DNA of 54,695 nt from the NCBI RefSeq assembly GCF_013283785.1, contig NZ_JABCPZ010000049.1, forward strand, positions 1 to 54,695, written 5' to 3'. The stretch comes from Nonomuraea antri (lineage in GTDB: Bacteria > Actinomycetota > Actinomycetes > Streptosporangiales > Streptosporangiaceae). This document shows positions 43,456 through 52,021 of the stretch, in pieces. Below the pieces are notes generated by a model. It did not search any database. It saw only the letters and a program-made list of their open reading frames with translations, and was not told where the DNA came from. The stretch's first letter is position 1. Every line of letters begins with the position of its first letter. Made by a program: the position numbers and the translations under genes.

Positions 43456-43484
43456 CGGTCCCTGGTCGCCTGGATCAGGTGACG
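43434..43484 (+). repeat. 27-bp tandem duplication across a stop codon
   Basis: Two 24-bp copies start at 43434 and 43461 (period 27) and differ at one base. Copy one contains the EF-hand stop TGA; copy two repeats it just downstream. Looks recent. Confidence 0.85.
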
Positions 43485-43502
43485 ACGGTTCGCAGAGCGG
43501 TA

Positions 43503-43526
43503 CGGCCGGCACCGTAAGACCGGCCG
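43503..43526 (+). terminator. Hairpin after the EF-hand gene
   Basis: CGGCCGG and CCGGCCG form a 7-bp stem around ten bases. No T tract. About 50 bp downstream of the stop. Confidence 0.5.
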
Positions 43527-43623
43527 CTGGTTCAATCCGATGCCGATGAGGTCTTCGGCGTCGTTCCGGGCACGGCGCGGAATCTAGGCTCATGGCCACA
43601 TCCGTGTCCCACTGGAGGCCTCC

Positions 43624-45786
43624 GTGCCCGGGCCTGATCGCTTCGGGGAGGCGCTGGCCGAGGTCCTGCGGGGCGGCGTGGTCTGGCGCGCCTACGCGTT
43701 CGCCGTCCGGCACCTGATCCGGCTGCTGGCGCCCGCCCTGCTGGTGTTCCTGCCGATCGGCCTGCTCGCCGCGGTGGCGCTGATCCCGTTCGCGGACGGC
43801 ACGGCCGCGCTGGTCGACGGCGACTTAGAGCTGATCGGCCTGCCCGGCTCACCCCTGCTGACCTGGGCGGCGGCGCTGGTGGTCTCGCTGGCCGGGCACG
43901 TGGTGGCGCTGCGCGCGACCATGGTGATCGCCGCCGGGCGGCTGGCCGGCGAACACGTCCCCACCTCCGCCGCGATGCGGGCCGCGCTTCGGCGCTCACC
44001 GGCGACGATCGTGCTCGGCCTGATCGGCGTGGTGATGCTGGCCGCGGCGCTGGTCGCCTCGGCCCGGGTGCTCCTGTGGACGGATGCGCGGATCCCGGCC
44101 TACGCCGTGCTGGTGGTCCTGGTCATGGCCATGATGCCGGTTTCGCTGGCCGTGGCGTCCGTGGTCCTGGAGGGCAGGTCCGCGGGGAAGGCGCTCGGCC
44201 GCGCGTACCGGCTGACGGGCGGGGCGCCCTTGGCGACCTCGATCACGGTGGCCTTCGGCGTGGTGATCTTCCCGGTACTGGCCGCGCGGGCGGCGGGCTG
44301 GGCACTGTCCGGCGTGCCCGTCGCGCCGGTCGTGGTGGGCTCCGTGCTGGGCCTGGTCACCGTCCCGTTCCAGGCGGCCGTGATCACGCGGCTGTTCCTG
44401 CACCGCCTGGCCATGGAGCGGCCGTTCACCGAGTTCACGGAGCTCGTCGCCGGGCTGCCCACCGGCGCGCCGCGCCCGGCCAGGCCGGTGCGGGTGCTCG
44501 CGGCGCTGCTCCTGCCGAACCTGCTGTACGGCGGCGTGCTGCTGATCAACCCGCTCGGCTGGCCGGAGGTCTCCGAGACGGTCGTCACCGAGGACTGGTC
44601 ACGCCACCCGTACCCCGGGGTGTCCGCGCGCGACGGGCGGCCGCTCCCCAGCCTCGGCACGTCGGACCTGCGGCTGCTCCAGACCGGTCCGGACGGCCGC
44701 ATGGTCATGCTCATGGACGATGACGACCAGGCGAAGATCCTGACCTGCCTGAACGACGACTGCACCCAGCTCCGTTACAGGTGGGCGGAGGCGTACGGCG
44801 CCGCCGGCGGGTACCTCGCGGCCGGCGCCCGGCTGGCGGACGGCCGGCTCGTCGTGTCGACGTGGACGCCGCAGGACGGGTCGCCGGCGGCGGACGAGGA
44901 CCGGCGTGTCCGGCTGGACCTGCTGATCTGCGACGCGACCGGGTGCGCCGGCGCCCCCGGCGGACGGCCCGTCGCCGAGGTGGAGGGGACCGGCGACGAC
45001 CGGTGGGTCGCCCTCGCGACACGTCCCGGCGGCGGCCTGCTGATCGCACTCCTCGCCGAGCTCGAACCGAGCGAGAACGACGTCGACACGGCCGGGCTCT
45101 CGATCATCACCTGCGACGATCCGCTCTGCACCCGGCCGCGCGCGCGGGAGGTCGCCAAGCTGCCCGTCAAGCCCTACCTGGACGACGGGCGCGGCCTGGT
45201 CGCGGGGGTCGGGCCGGACGATCGTCCCGTGGTGTCGTGGTTCGACCGCGAGACCGGCTCCATCTTCGTGATCTCCTGCGATGACCCGGCCTGCGTCCAG
45301 GCCCGCATGGGACGGCACGTCCGCCCGGACCGGCACGACGACTCGGAGGAGCTCCGTGACCGGGTCGGCGCCGCCATGGCGGTCAGGCCCGACGGCCGGC
45401 CGCTGATCGCCTACCTGGACGTGTCCGACGGCGCGGTCAAGCTGCTCGACTGCCACACCCGCGAATGCGCGCGGGCCGGCACCACCACGGTGGCCGAGCC
45501 CGGCCAGAACGCGAATCCGGCGATGGTGCTGGACCGCGACGGCCGCGCGCTGGTGGCCTACCAGGACCTCGCCCGCCGCCGGATCGTCATCGCCACCTGC
45601 GCGTCCACCGGCTGCACGCGGACCGCGGTCGCGACGATCAGGCGGCGCGGCGGCGAAGGGCTCGCCCTGACGCTGGACGGCGCCGGCCGCCCGGTGATCG
45701 CCTGGATGGACGCCGAATGGAGCTACTGGGACCTGGTGCTGACCAGGCTCACCGCGTGGCGGCCGGTGGCTGGAGATAGCCGGTGA
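43624..45786 (+). CDS. Membrane protein with six Cys-pair repeats
   Basis: 720 aa, GTG 43624 behind GGAGG. The N-terminal half has about seven hydrophobic segments (IRLLAPALLVFLPIGLLAAV, TIVLGLIGVVMLAAALV, YAVLVVLVMAMMPVSLAVAS, VAFGVVIFPVLAARAAG and others). The last helix ends near VLLINPLGW, and the rest (residues about 330-720) is likely extracellular and built of repeats. Each repeat contains a Cys-x4-Cys pair: CLNDDC (from 375), CDATGC, CDDPLC, CDDPAC, CHTREC and CASTGC (from 659). The pattern DGRPLIAYLDVSDGAVKLLD suggests a beta-propeller. Function unknown. Confidence 0.85.
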   Translation: MPGPDRFGEALAEVLRGGVVWRAYAFAVRHLIRLLAPALLVFLPIGLLAAVALIPFADGTAALVDGDLELIGLPGSPLLTWAAALVVSLAGHVVALRATMVIAAGRLAGEHVPTSAAMRAALRRSPATIVLGLIGVVMLAAALVASARVLLWTDARIPAYAVLVVLVMAMMPVSLAVASVVLEGRSAGKALGRAYRLTGGAPLATSITVAFGVVIFPVLAARAAGWALSGVPVAPVVVGSVLGLVTVPFQAAVITRLFLHRLAMERPFTEFTELVAGLPTGAPRPARPVRVLAALLLPNLLYGGVLLINPLGWPEVSETVVTEDWSRHPYPGVSARDGRPLPSLGTSDLRLLQTGPDGRMVMLMDDDDQAKILTCLNDDCTQLRYRWAEAYGAAGGYLAAGARLADGRLVVSTWTPQDGSPAADEDRRVRLDLLICDATGCAGAPGGRPVAEVEGTGDDRWVALATRPGGGLLIALLAELEPSENDVDTAGLSIITCDDPLCTRPRAREVAKLPVKPYLDDGRGLVAGVGPDDRPVVSWFDRETGSIFVISCDDPACVQARMGRHVRPDRHDDSEELRDRVGAAMAVRPDGRPLIAYLDVSDGAVKLLDCHTRECARAGTTTVAEPGQNANPAMVLDRDGRALVAYQDLARRRIVIATCASTGCTRTAVATIRRRGGEGLALTLDGAGRPVIAWMDAEWSYWDLVLTRLTAWRPVAGDSR

Positions 45787-46369
45787 CGGTGGCGAGTACC
45801 GCGTCGCGCCAGTGGGCCTCCGCCTGTTCGGCCGGGCCGAGGTGGCCTTGGAGTTCGAGCGTGGCCAGCCCGTGCACCAGGGCCCAGAGCTGCCGGCCGA
45901 CGGCCCGGGGTTCGCGGCCGGGCAGCTTCCCCGTCTCGGCGAAGCGCTGGACCGCCTCGACGACCCGGGCGAGGCTGCGGCGGGCCAGTAGCGCGTCGTC
46001 ACCGGCGGGACGGAAGCCGGGCACGGCGCCGCTCATGAACAGGCCGTACAGGTTGGGTTCCTCCAGCGCGGCGGCCCGGTAGGCCAGCGTCAGCGCGGTG
46101 ATCTCCACCAGCGGGTCGGCGTTCTCGGGCACGGCCTCGTGGTGGCGGCGCATGGTCTCGGCGGCCTGCTGGTAGAGCGCTCTGAGCAGGCCCTCCCTGT
46201 CGCCGAACAGGCTGTAGACCGCCCGCGTTGTGGTGCCCGCCTCCTGCGACACCCGCCGGACGCTCACCCCGCCCGACCCCTCCGCCGCCAGCAGGTCACC
46301 GGCCACGGCCAGCAGGGTGCGGCGGGTCTGCTCGTCGTGCTCGCGTGGACGTCCCATGCTGGACAGCAT
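45749..46369 (-). CDS. TetR-family regulator
   Basis: 206 aa. ATG 46369 sits just beyond the palindrome with GCGGAA upstream; ATG 46357 (MGRPREHDEQ) is equally typical. HTH: RRTLLAVAGDLLAAEGSGGV and VSQEAGTTTRAVYSLFGDRE. The C-terminal domain is like the WHG group. It converges with the Cys-repeat membrane gene with a 38-bp overlap of 3' ends. Divergent from the FAD monooxygenase and probably its repressor. Confidence 0.92.
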   Translation of the reverse strand: MLSSMGRPREHDEQTRRTLLAVAGDLLAAEGSGGVSVRRVSQEAGTTTRAVYSLFGDREGLLRALYQQAAETMRRHHEAVPENADPLVEITALTLAYRAAALEEPNLYGLFMSGAVPGFRPAGDDALLARRSLARVVEAVQRFAETGKLPGREPRAVGRQLWALVHGLATLELQGHLGPAEQAEAHWRDAVLATVTGYLQPPAATR

Positions 46370-46378
46370 ATCGTTCCG

Positions 46379-46405
46379 CTGTTACGTTACGGCGTAACGA
46401 AACAG
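46379..46405. promoter_or_regulatory. 27-bp TetR operator palindrome
   Basis: Arms CTGTTACGTTACG and CGTAACGAAACAG around one G; the inner 7 bp of each arm match perfectly and 12 of 13 positions match overall. It lies between the TetR and monooxygenase genes. Confidence 0.8.
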
Positions 46406-46428
46406 TGAAACGAAACTCGGAGCACGCC

Positions 46429-47694
46429 ATGGAGTACGACGTCGTCATCGTCGGAGCCAGCGTCAGCGGCTGCACCGCCGCGATCCTCTACGGCCGGGCC
46501 GGCTTACGCGTCGCGCTGCTGGAGAAGCACCGCGACATCGCCACGCCCAAGCGGTTGTGCGGCCACTTCCTCCTCGGCGCCGCCCAGGCCCCGCTGCTGC
46601 GGCTCGGCCTCTGGGACGACCTGCTGGCCACCGGCGCCGGCACCGGCGAGGTCTCGGTCCGCACCGCGTACGGCTGGACCGACCCCTGCCGCGTGGGCGT
46701 CCCGCCGTTCGTCAACGTCCGGCGCGCCACCCTCGACCCGATGCTGCGCGAGCGCGCCGCCGCCACGAAAGGCGTCGACCTGCTGCTCGGCCGCACCGTC
46801 ACCGACCTGCTCACCGAGGACCGCCACGTGCCCGGCCCGCGCACTGAGGGTCGCCGTGTGATCGGCGTCCGCGTGCGACTGCTCGACGGCACCGAGGAGA
46901 CCCACACTGGACGCCTGATCGTCGGTGCCGACGGCCATCGCTCGAAGGTCGCCGCACTGGCCGGCGTCCGCACCCGGTTCACGCCCAACGGCCGCGCGTT
47001 CTTCTACACCTATTACCGGAACGTCCGGCACACGCTGCCCACCCCCGCCGCCGTGTGGTGGAACGACCGCGACTGGGTGGTGATCGCCCCCACCGACGGC
47101 GGACTGACCGAGGTGGCGGTCATGCCCGCCAAGGACACCCTGCCACCCGGCCTGACCGACCACGCCGGCTACCTCGAACGTTACGTCGCCGCGCTGCCCG
47201 ACGCCCCCGACCTGGCCGGCGCGGAACGCGTCGCCAAGGTCGTCGCCGCGCTCGACTACCCGCTCATCCGCCGTCACCCCACGCCCGCGCCCGGGCTGGC
47301 GCTCATCGGCGACGCGGCGCTGACCGCCGACCCCACCCCGGCCCCCGGCTGCACCTGGGCGCTGCTGTCCGGCCAGTGGCTCGCCGACGCCACGGCCCCG
47401 GCCCTGCTGGCCGGCGACGATCCGGCCCCGGCGCTGCGCCGCTACCGCCGGGCGCACCGCGCCATCGAGCGCGAGCACGCGTTCATGCGCGGCGACGGCG
47501 AAGTGGCCCCGCCCGGCCGGGCGCAACGGCTGCTGCACGAGGCCGCAGTGCACGACCCGGAGGTGTCCCGCCGCCTGGCGCTGGTCGGGATGCAGGCCGC
47601 CCCCACCACGTCCCTGCTCAACCCGTCCCTGGCCGTCCGCGCCCTGCTCGCCCGCCACCGCGCCCGGCGACACCTCACCGTACGGACGGGGTAG
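46429..47694 (+). CDS. FAD-dependent monooxygenase
   Basis: 421 aa from ATG 46429 behind CGGAG. FAD fold start DVVIVGASVSGCTAAILYGR (GASVSG in place of GxGxxG), the aromatic-hydroxylase DG motif IVGADGHRSKVAAL, and the GD motif LIGDAALTADPTPAPGC. Class A (group PHBH/geranylgeranyl reductase-like) flavoprotein acting on small aromatic or lipid substrates. TetR control in this arrangement is common for drug-modifying flavoenzymes. Substrate unknown. Confidence 0.92.
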   Translation: MEYDVVIVGASVSGCTAAILYGRAGLRVALLEKHRDIATPKRLCGHFLLGAAQAPLLRLGLWDDLLATGAGTGEVSVRTAYGWTDPCRVGVPPFVNVRRATLDPMLRERAAATKGVDLLLGRTVTDLLTEDRHVPGPRTEGRRVIGVRVRLLDGTEETHTGRLIVGADGHRSKVAALAGVRTRFTPNGRAFFYTYYRNVRHTLPTPAAVWWNDRDWVVIAPTDGGLTEVAVMPAKDTLPPGLTDHAGYLERYVAALPDAPDLAGAERVAKVVAALDYPLIRRHPTPAPGLALIGDAALTADPTPAPGCTWALLSGQWLADATAPALLAGDDPAPALRRYRRAHRAIEREHAFMRGDGEVAPPGRAQRLLHEAAVHDPEVSRRLALVGMQAAPTTSLLNPSLAVRALLARHRARRHLTVRTG

Positions 47695-47856
47695 ATGGTC
47701 GGCTCGGCCCATCTCCCGGGATCTGTTGCGGCAGGCGTTCGTGATCACCCAGGTGACTGTCACGACTGCACGGGAAGCGCCGCAGGCGGGAGAACTGCGG
47801 CGATAACGGAAAAGGCGGGTCACCAGCAGGGACGCCAACCCGGCGTACATCGCTAG
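47695..47856. other. Spacer before the nuclease remnant
   Basis: No convincing gene on either strand. A frame here (GACGCCAACCCGGCGTACATC, read DANPAYIAS) may be part of the same decayed nuclease in another register, but it is too short to assert. Confidence 0.4.
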
Positions 47857-48050
47857 CGTGGACCCAAGTACAAAGAACTGCAATGCGACGAGTACCCGTT
47901 CACGTCCACCAAACAGGGTGCGGCCAACGAGGACTACAACTACTCTCTTCGAGCCGTCGGAAAAGAGCACGACGGTCTTCATGGTTCAGCGCTCAACGTT
48001 TCTACTCCCGCTATCGGGTGGGAGGCGGAAACAGCTTCTGGGTCTCGAGG
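47857..48050 (+). pseudogene. NucA/NucB-type nuclease remnant, frameshifted
   Basis: In frame from 47860 the DNA reads GPKYKELQCDEYPFTSTKQG, then AANEDYNYSLRAVGKEHDGL and GSALN. This is the C-terminal core of the NucA/NucB deoxyribonuclease family, marked by CDEYPF and QGA. The family continues FY..xR..GGxxFWV. That text (FYSRYRVGGGNSFWV) appears one frame away, from 48000, and fits if one base was lost at about 47998. A TAG stands just upstream (47854-47856), so no complete gene exists. NucA/NucB domains act as secreted nucleases or as toxin tips of polymorphic toxins. Confidence 0.75.
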
Positions 48051-48061
48051 AGGCGACCGCA

Positions 48062-48625
48062 GTGCCCGACAATCCACCTGGCCAACCTCCCGTCGACCAA
48101 TGGGACCTGCTCTGTACGTTCGGATTCTCGACCCGGTTCGCCGGCACCTGGGTGGAGAACGAGGATCCGCATGAGGTCGCGCGTCAGCTCGGGGTGGATC
48201 CGGCGACGCGCCTGGACTGTGACCTGCGCACGGCCATGCGCTCCTACGAGCCCTGGGGGAGCGACGAGATCATCTGGATCGGTGCCCACGGTCAAGGCTG
48301 GACACATCTGATCAGCATCAGCGGGCCCGTGGTGGCGCCGGGGCCGCCCAGTGCGAACGGCCGTCGTCTGTTCTTCGTGGAGTACGACGATGACGAGGGC
48401 GTTCACGGGCTCAGCTACTGGCGGGACGGGGAGCCGCTCGGCCAGTACGGCGACGGAGGTGAGCTCGGGCCGATGCTCGTGCATCATGGCATCGACCTGG
48501 CCTCGGCCCAGAGCGAGGCCGATGAGATGAACGCCTACCTCACGCTCGTGGGACTGGCCACCGGCCGGTTCGTGGACAGCGGCCTGCTCTCGGAAACGAG
48601 GACGCTCTACCGTCTGTCCTCGTGA
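48062..48625 (+). CDS. DUF6461-like protein
   Basis: 187 aa. GTG 48062 is chosen for AGGAGG at 48048-48053. The start is inside a longer open frame whose upstream part overlaps the nuclease remnant in another register. The text PHEVARQLGVDPATRLDCDL, IIWIGAHGQGWTHLISISGP and FFVEYDDDEGVHGLSYWRDG fits the DUF6461 group of actinomycete proteins; function unknown. Its position directly after a nuclease-toxin remnant makes an immunity role possible, an inference from synteny only. Confidence 0.75.
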   Translation: MPDNPPGQPPVDQWDLLCTFGFSTRFAGTWVENEDPHEVARQLGVDPATRLDCDLRTAMRSYEPWGSDEIIWIGAHGQGWTHLISISGPVVAPGPPSANGRRLFFVEYDDDEGVHGLSYWRDGEPLGQYGDGGELGPMLVHHGIDLASAQSEADEMNAYLTLVGLATGRFVDSGLLSETRTLYRLSS

Positions 48626-48783
48626 TCCGGCTACCGATGAGCGCGCGGAACCAGTTTCCTGAACGGGCCGGCCGCCCTCGAGTCCCGGTCACCGCATTCC
48701 ACCAGTGGCTCGCCTCACCATCTCGACCTGCCCGCGAGCTGAGAGCTGCTCACGAGCCGAGACACGAGCGCGTGGCGCCTCGT

Positions 48784-49668
48784 TCAGCGTGCAGGAGTCG
48801 TGCGGCCGGCTGGGCGGGAGCGCTTGGGTGCCGTTCTGTACGGCATCGGGTGCCGCGCCGCCGGTCGCGCGGGCCCGAGCAGGCTCACCGAGGTCCGCAG
48901 CGTGAGCGCCGGATCGTGACGCAGGATGCGTTCCTCCATCAGGCGCAGCCCGGGCCCCAGGTCCAGCCCGAAGTCCTCGGCCAGCCGCCGGCGGCCCTCG
49001 GCGATCAGGGCGAGCGCCTCTGTCTGGCGTCCCGCCTGGTAGAAGGCGTGCGCGGTGAGCGCGCGCAGCCGCTCCCTGAGCGGGTGCGCCGCCAGCAGCC
49101 GGGCCAGTTCGGGCGCCAGGACGGGGCCCAGGCCCTGGGCGAGCTCCGCCTCGGCCGCGTCCTCGGTGAGTGCCGTGCGCAGTTCGGCCAGGTAGTGGGC
49201 CTCGTCGCGGATCCACGGCCGGTCGGGCAGCCCGTCCAGCGGTTCGCCGCGCCACTCGGCCAGCGCCCTGCGCAGTTCGGCAGCCGCGCCCGCGCTGTCG
49301 CCCGCGGTGAGCAGCCTGCGGCCCTCCCTGGCCAGGATGCGCACCCGTCCCACGTCCAGTGACTCCTGGCGGATGGCCAGGCGGTAGCCCTCGGGACGCC
49401 TGGTCAGGATCTGGTACGTGCCGCGCCGCACCGCGTCGGGCTCCAGGACGCGCCGCAACCGGCACACGTAGGCCTGGACGGTGCTCAGCGTGGCGCGCTG
49501 GTCGGCGGTGTGGGGCCAGAGCGCGTCCACGAGCTGTTCGTGGCCGGTGGTCTGGCCCGCCCTGAGCATCAGCACGCCCAGGATGACGCGCTGCTTGGGC
49601 GGGCCGAGGTCGAGCGGGGTGCCGTCGGCGGCCAGCACCGCCGTCTCGCCGATGAGCCGGAATTCCAT
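48784..49668 (-). CDS. SARP-type regulator (DNA-binding plus BTAD)
   Basis: 294 aa, ATG 49668 with GGAG upstream. Winged helix MEFRLIGETAVLAADGTPLD, VQAYVCRLRRVLEPDAVRRG and RPEGYRLAIRQES, then BTAD EWRGEPLDGLPDRPWIRDEA and LAAHPLRERLRALTAHAFYQ. The short SARP form without an ATPase; such proteins activate antibiotic genes, but none is adjacent. Follows the cupin gene by 27 bp on the same strand, so the two are probably one operon. The Arg/Pro-rich tail after residue 265 looks disordered. Confidence 0.93.
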   Translation of the reverse strand: MEFRLIGETAVLAADGTPLDLGPPKQRVILGVLMLRAGQTTGHEQLVDALWPHTADQRATLSTVQAYVCRLRRVLEPDAVRRGTYQILTRRPEGYRLAIRQESLDVGRVRILAREGRRLLTAGDSAGAAAELRRALAEWRGEPLDGLPDRPWIRDEAHYLAELRTALTEDAAEAELAQGLGPVLAPELARLLAAHPLRERLRALTAHAFYQAGRQTEALALIAEGRRRLAEDFGLDLGPGLRLMEERILRHDPALTLRTSVSLLGPARPAARHPMPYRTAPKRSRPAGRTTPAR

Positions 49669-49695
49669 GACGTACTCCGAGGGGGTGGGGCGGCG

Positions 49696-50157
49696 CTACT
49701 GGGCGGGACGGCTGAGGAACGTGGTCCGGTTCCGTTCGGCGATCTCGGTGATGAGCGGGGCCACCTCCGCCATCGGACGTCCGGCCGGGACGTTGGCGTC
49801 CAGGTCGGCGAAGAGCCTGCCGGTGCCGTCGGTCAGGCTGAAGGCCAGGAACTTCACCGCCTTGCTGGTGACCTCGATGGTGTGCGCGGCGCCGGTGGGG
49901 ACCGTGATCGACTCGCCCGGGCCCATGTCGTACCGCTTGGACCCGACCTGGACCGACATCCTGCCGTGCAGCACGTAGTACGACTCCGGCCAGGGGTGGC
50001 GGTGCGGCGGCACGAAGCTGCCGCGCTCGCCGTCGATCTCGAACAGCTCGTACGCGCCGTCGGTGTGCTCGGCGCCGACCTTCACCGTCGCGGTGCTGTC
50101 GACCGTGAACAGCTCCCTGCCCTCACCGGCGGGACTGTGGTGCACCTGCTGGGACAT
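49696..50157 (-). CDS. Cupin-domain protein
   Basis: 153 aa, ATG 50157 behind AGAGGGAG. Single cupin: VPPHRHPWPESYYVLHGRMS (His-x-His and Glu ligands) and DMGPGESITVPTGAAHTIEV with the second-motif His. Small-molecule-binding or dioxygenase-like protein of unknown substrate. Divergent from the LuxR regulator at 50311 and upstream of the SARP. Confidence 0.9.
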   Translation of the reverse strand: MSQQVHHSPAGEGRELFTVDSTATVKVGAEHTDGAYELFEIDGERGSFVPPHRHPWPESYYVLHGRMSVQVGSKRYDMGPGESITVPTGAAHTIEVTSKAVKFLAFSLTDGTGRLFADLDANVPAGRPMAEVAPLITEIAERNRTTFLSRPAQ

Positions 50158-50220
50158 GCCGTCTCCCTCTCGTAACCGTTGTCGTGCGGTTCACAAGCTA
50201 GGGATCGCGCAGGCCCGGGC

Positions 50221-50277
50221 CCATCCCACGGAAACGGGTGATCTCGCCGGCCGGCCACCCCCACGAATCTGGGATGG
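50221..50277. promoter_or_regulatory. Spaced inverted repeat in cupin/LuxR gap
   Basis: CCATCCCA (50221-50228) and TGGGATGG (50270-50277) are exact reverse complements 41 bp apart, in the 153-bp gap between the divergent genes. A smaller repeat AACCG/CGGTT lies at 50174-50191 near the cupin start. Possible half-sites for the LuxR protein. Confidence 0.4.
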
Positions 50278-50310
50278 TGGCCGGCGCGGGCACTCCCCGA
50301 TACTGGCGGC

Positions 50311-51360
50311 ATGGTGAACCAGGCACGGGCCAGGCAGGTCAGGAGCGCCCTGTCCGCGCTGGCCGTGGAGGGGCTCGGCCTCGCCGACGTCCAGGAGGCG
50401 GCGATCGAGCTGGTCTCCCGGGTCGTGCCGTACGACGCCACCTGCTGGGCGGCGGTGGACCCGCAGACCCTGCTGCCGGCCAGCTCCGTGACGATCGACC
50501 TCAACCCGTCCGCGCAGCAGGAGGCGTTGTTCGCCGAGATCGAGTACACGCTGGGCGAGGGCGACACCTTCGCCGAGCTGGCCCGCAGGGAGGTCCCCGT
50601 CGGACGGCTCTCCGACCTGCCCTACGGCCAGGCCGCGCGCAGCCGCCGCGTCAACGAGCTGTACCCCGCCATCGGCGTGGCCCACGACGTGCGCGTGGCC
50701 TTCGTCAGCGGCGGCGCCTGCTGGGGCATCGCCGGTCTCATGCGCGGCCCGGGCGGCCCGGACTTCTCCGCCGCCGAGGCCGACTTCCTGGCCACGGCCG
50801 CGCCGCTGGTCGGCGCCGCCCTGCGCACCGCCGTCAAGAGCCGGCTGCCCGCCGCCGGCGCCGGATCGAGCGGTCCCGTGGTGATCGTGCTCGGCGCGGA
50901 CGGCGACTTCCGCGCCGCCACCCCGGCCGCCCGCGACTGGCTCGAACAGTCGCAGGCGGCGCGGCCTGGCTGGATCGGCATCGCGCTGCGCGGCCTGGCC
51001 GCGGCCGTGTCCCGCGCTTCCTCGGCGACGGCACGCGTGCGCATGCGTGACGCCTCTGGCGCCTGGGTCGTCCTGCGTGCCGCGCCGCTGATGGACCTGG
51101 ACTCCCCGGCCGAACGCGTCCTGGTCACCGTCGAGCCGATCTCCGGCGAGGAGGTGACCAGCCTCATGCTGAGCGTCTACGCGCTGAGCCCGCGCGAGCG
51201 CGAGGTCTGCGCGGAGGTGCTGGCCGGGGGGACCACCGGGCAGATCGCCGAGCGGCTGCACCTGTCGTCCTACACCGTGCAGGATCACCTGAAGTCGATA
51301 TTCGCCAAGGTCGGCGTGCGCAGCCGGCACGAACTGGCCGGTCGCCTGCGCGCCTCCTGA
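50311..51360 (+). CDS. LuxR-family regulator with GAF-like sensor
   Basis: 349 aa, ATG 50311. The N-terminal 180 residues are GAF-like (LVSRVVPYDATCWAAVDPQT and GGACWGIAGLMRGPGGPDFS). A middle domain follows, then a LuxR HTH at about 292-345: LSPREREVCAEVLAGGTTGQ, LHLSSYTVQDHLKSIFAKVG. No receiver domain, so it senses directly. Likely controls the divergent cupin-SARP pair, but the target is not shown. Confidence 0.9.
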   Translation: MVNQARARQVRSALSALAVEGLGLADVQEAAIELVSRVVPYDATCWAAVDPQTLLPASSVTIDLNPSAQQEALFAEIEYTLGEGDTFAELARREVPVGRLSDLPYGQAARSRRVNELYPAIGVAHDVRVAFVSGGACWGIAGLMRGPGGPDFSAAEADFLATAAPLVGAALRTAVKSRLPAAGAGSSGPVVIVLGADGDFRAATPAARDWLEQSQAARPGWIGIALRGLAAAVSRASSATARVRMRDASGAWVVLRAAPLMDLDSPAERVLVTVEPISGEEVTSLMLSVYALSPREREVCAEVLAGGTTGQIAERLHLSSYTVQDHLKSIFAKVGVRSRHELAGRLRAS

Positions 51361-51386
51361 CCCTGGCCCGACGGGGACGGCCTGAC

Positions 51387-51851
51387 ATGCCTTTTCCCGT
51401 GGGCTCGGCTATGGTCGGCCCCATGACGGGACCGTGGCGGACGCTACCGGGGTCCATCGCGTTCGCCGGCGTGATGGGCCTGGTCCTGTTGTCCCTGGTG
51501 CTGGGCGGGATGTCGGGGCGGGCGAGCGGCGGCCAGGACGTCGCGACCGGTCCGGGTTCCGGGTCGGCGGGGTCCGATGCTTCGGCCGGGTCGGCCGGGT
51601 CGGCCGGGTCGGCTGGGTCCGCCTGGGGGCTCGGCGGCTGGGACGCCGAGTTGTCCGGTCTGCCGCCGCTGGCGAACGGTGCCCGCGAGCACCATGTCCT
51701 GTCGTCGTGGCCGCTGATGCGCGGCGAACGCGCCGGCGAGCCCGCCCATCTGGCGCTGCTGCCGTCGCCGGGTTCGGACGCCGACGGCCTCCGCGACCCC
51801 CAGCAGCTCGCGCACCGCACCGCTGGATCGCGCAGCCCGCCGCTCACCTAG
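51387..51851 (+). CDS. Membrane-anchored low-complexity protein
   Basis: 154 aa from ATG 51387 (GGGGACGG upstream); ATG 51423 is an alternative. One hydrophobic segment (SIAFAGVMGLVLLSLVLGGM), then a Gly/Ser/Ala tract produced partly by a 9-bp repeat, then an unstructured tail. No family recognised. Codon use is coding-like, but the gene is only moderately supported. Confidence 0.55.
   Translation: MPFPVGSAMVGPMTGPWRTLPGSIAFAGVMGLVLLSLVLGGMSGRASGGQDVATGPGSGSAGSDASAGSAGSAGSAGSAWGLGGWDAELSGLPPLANGAREHHVLSSWPLMRGERAGEPAHLALLPSPGSDADGLRDPQQLAHRTAGSRSPPLT
51582..51617 (+). repeat. Four 9-bp in-frame repeats
   Basis: TCGGCCGGG four times (the last with T for C at position 6), coding Ser-Ala-Gly units. 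Confidence 0.85.
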
Positions 51852-51937
51852 CCGACGTCCTTTCTCCCACACCCTCAGGGGTGTTCGTTCGTGTTGCCGT
51901 TTTCCTGTTCGGCGTCAGCTAGGAGTCGATCATCGTC

Positions 51938-52021
51938 ATGGTCGTTGTGGAATCAGTCCAGGCCGGTGTCCGGCCGGAGCCCGCGCATCCGTCCCCGGTG
52001 GCGCGTGGGAGCGCGGGATGA
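51938..52021 (+). CDS. Possible 27-aa leader before the MreB-like gene
   Basis: ATG 51938, ending in TGA that overlaps the ATG 52018 of the next gene (ATGA). AGGAG is 12 bases upstream, a long spacer. Product not recognised; may be only a coupling leader or chance. Confidence 0.3.
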   Translation: MVVVESVQAGVRPEPAHPSPVARGSAG

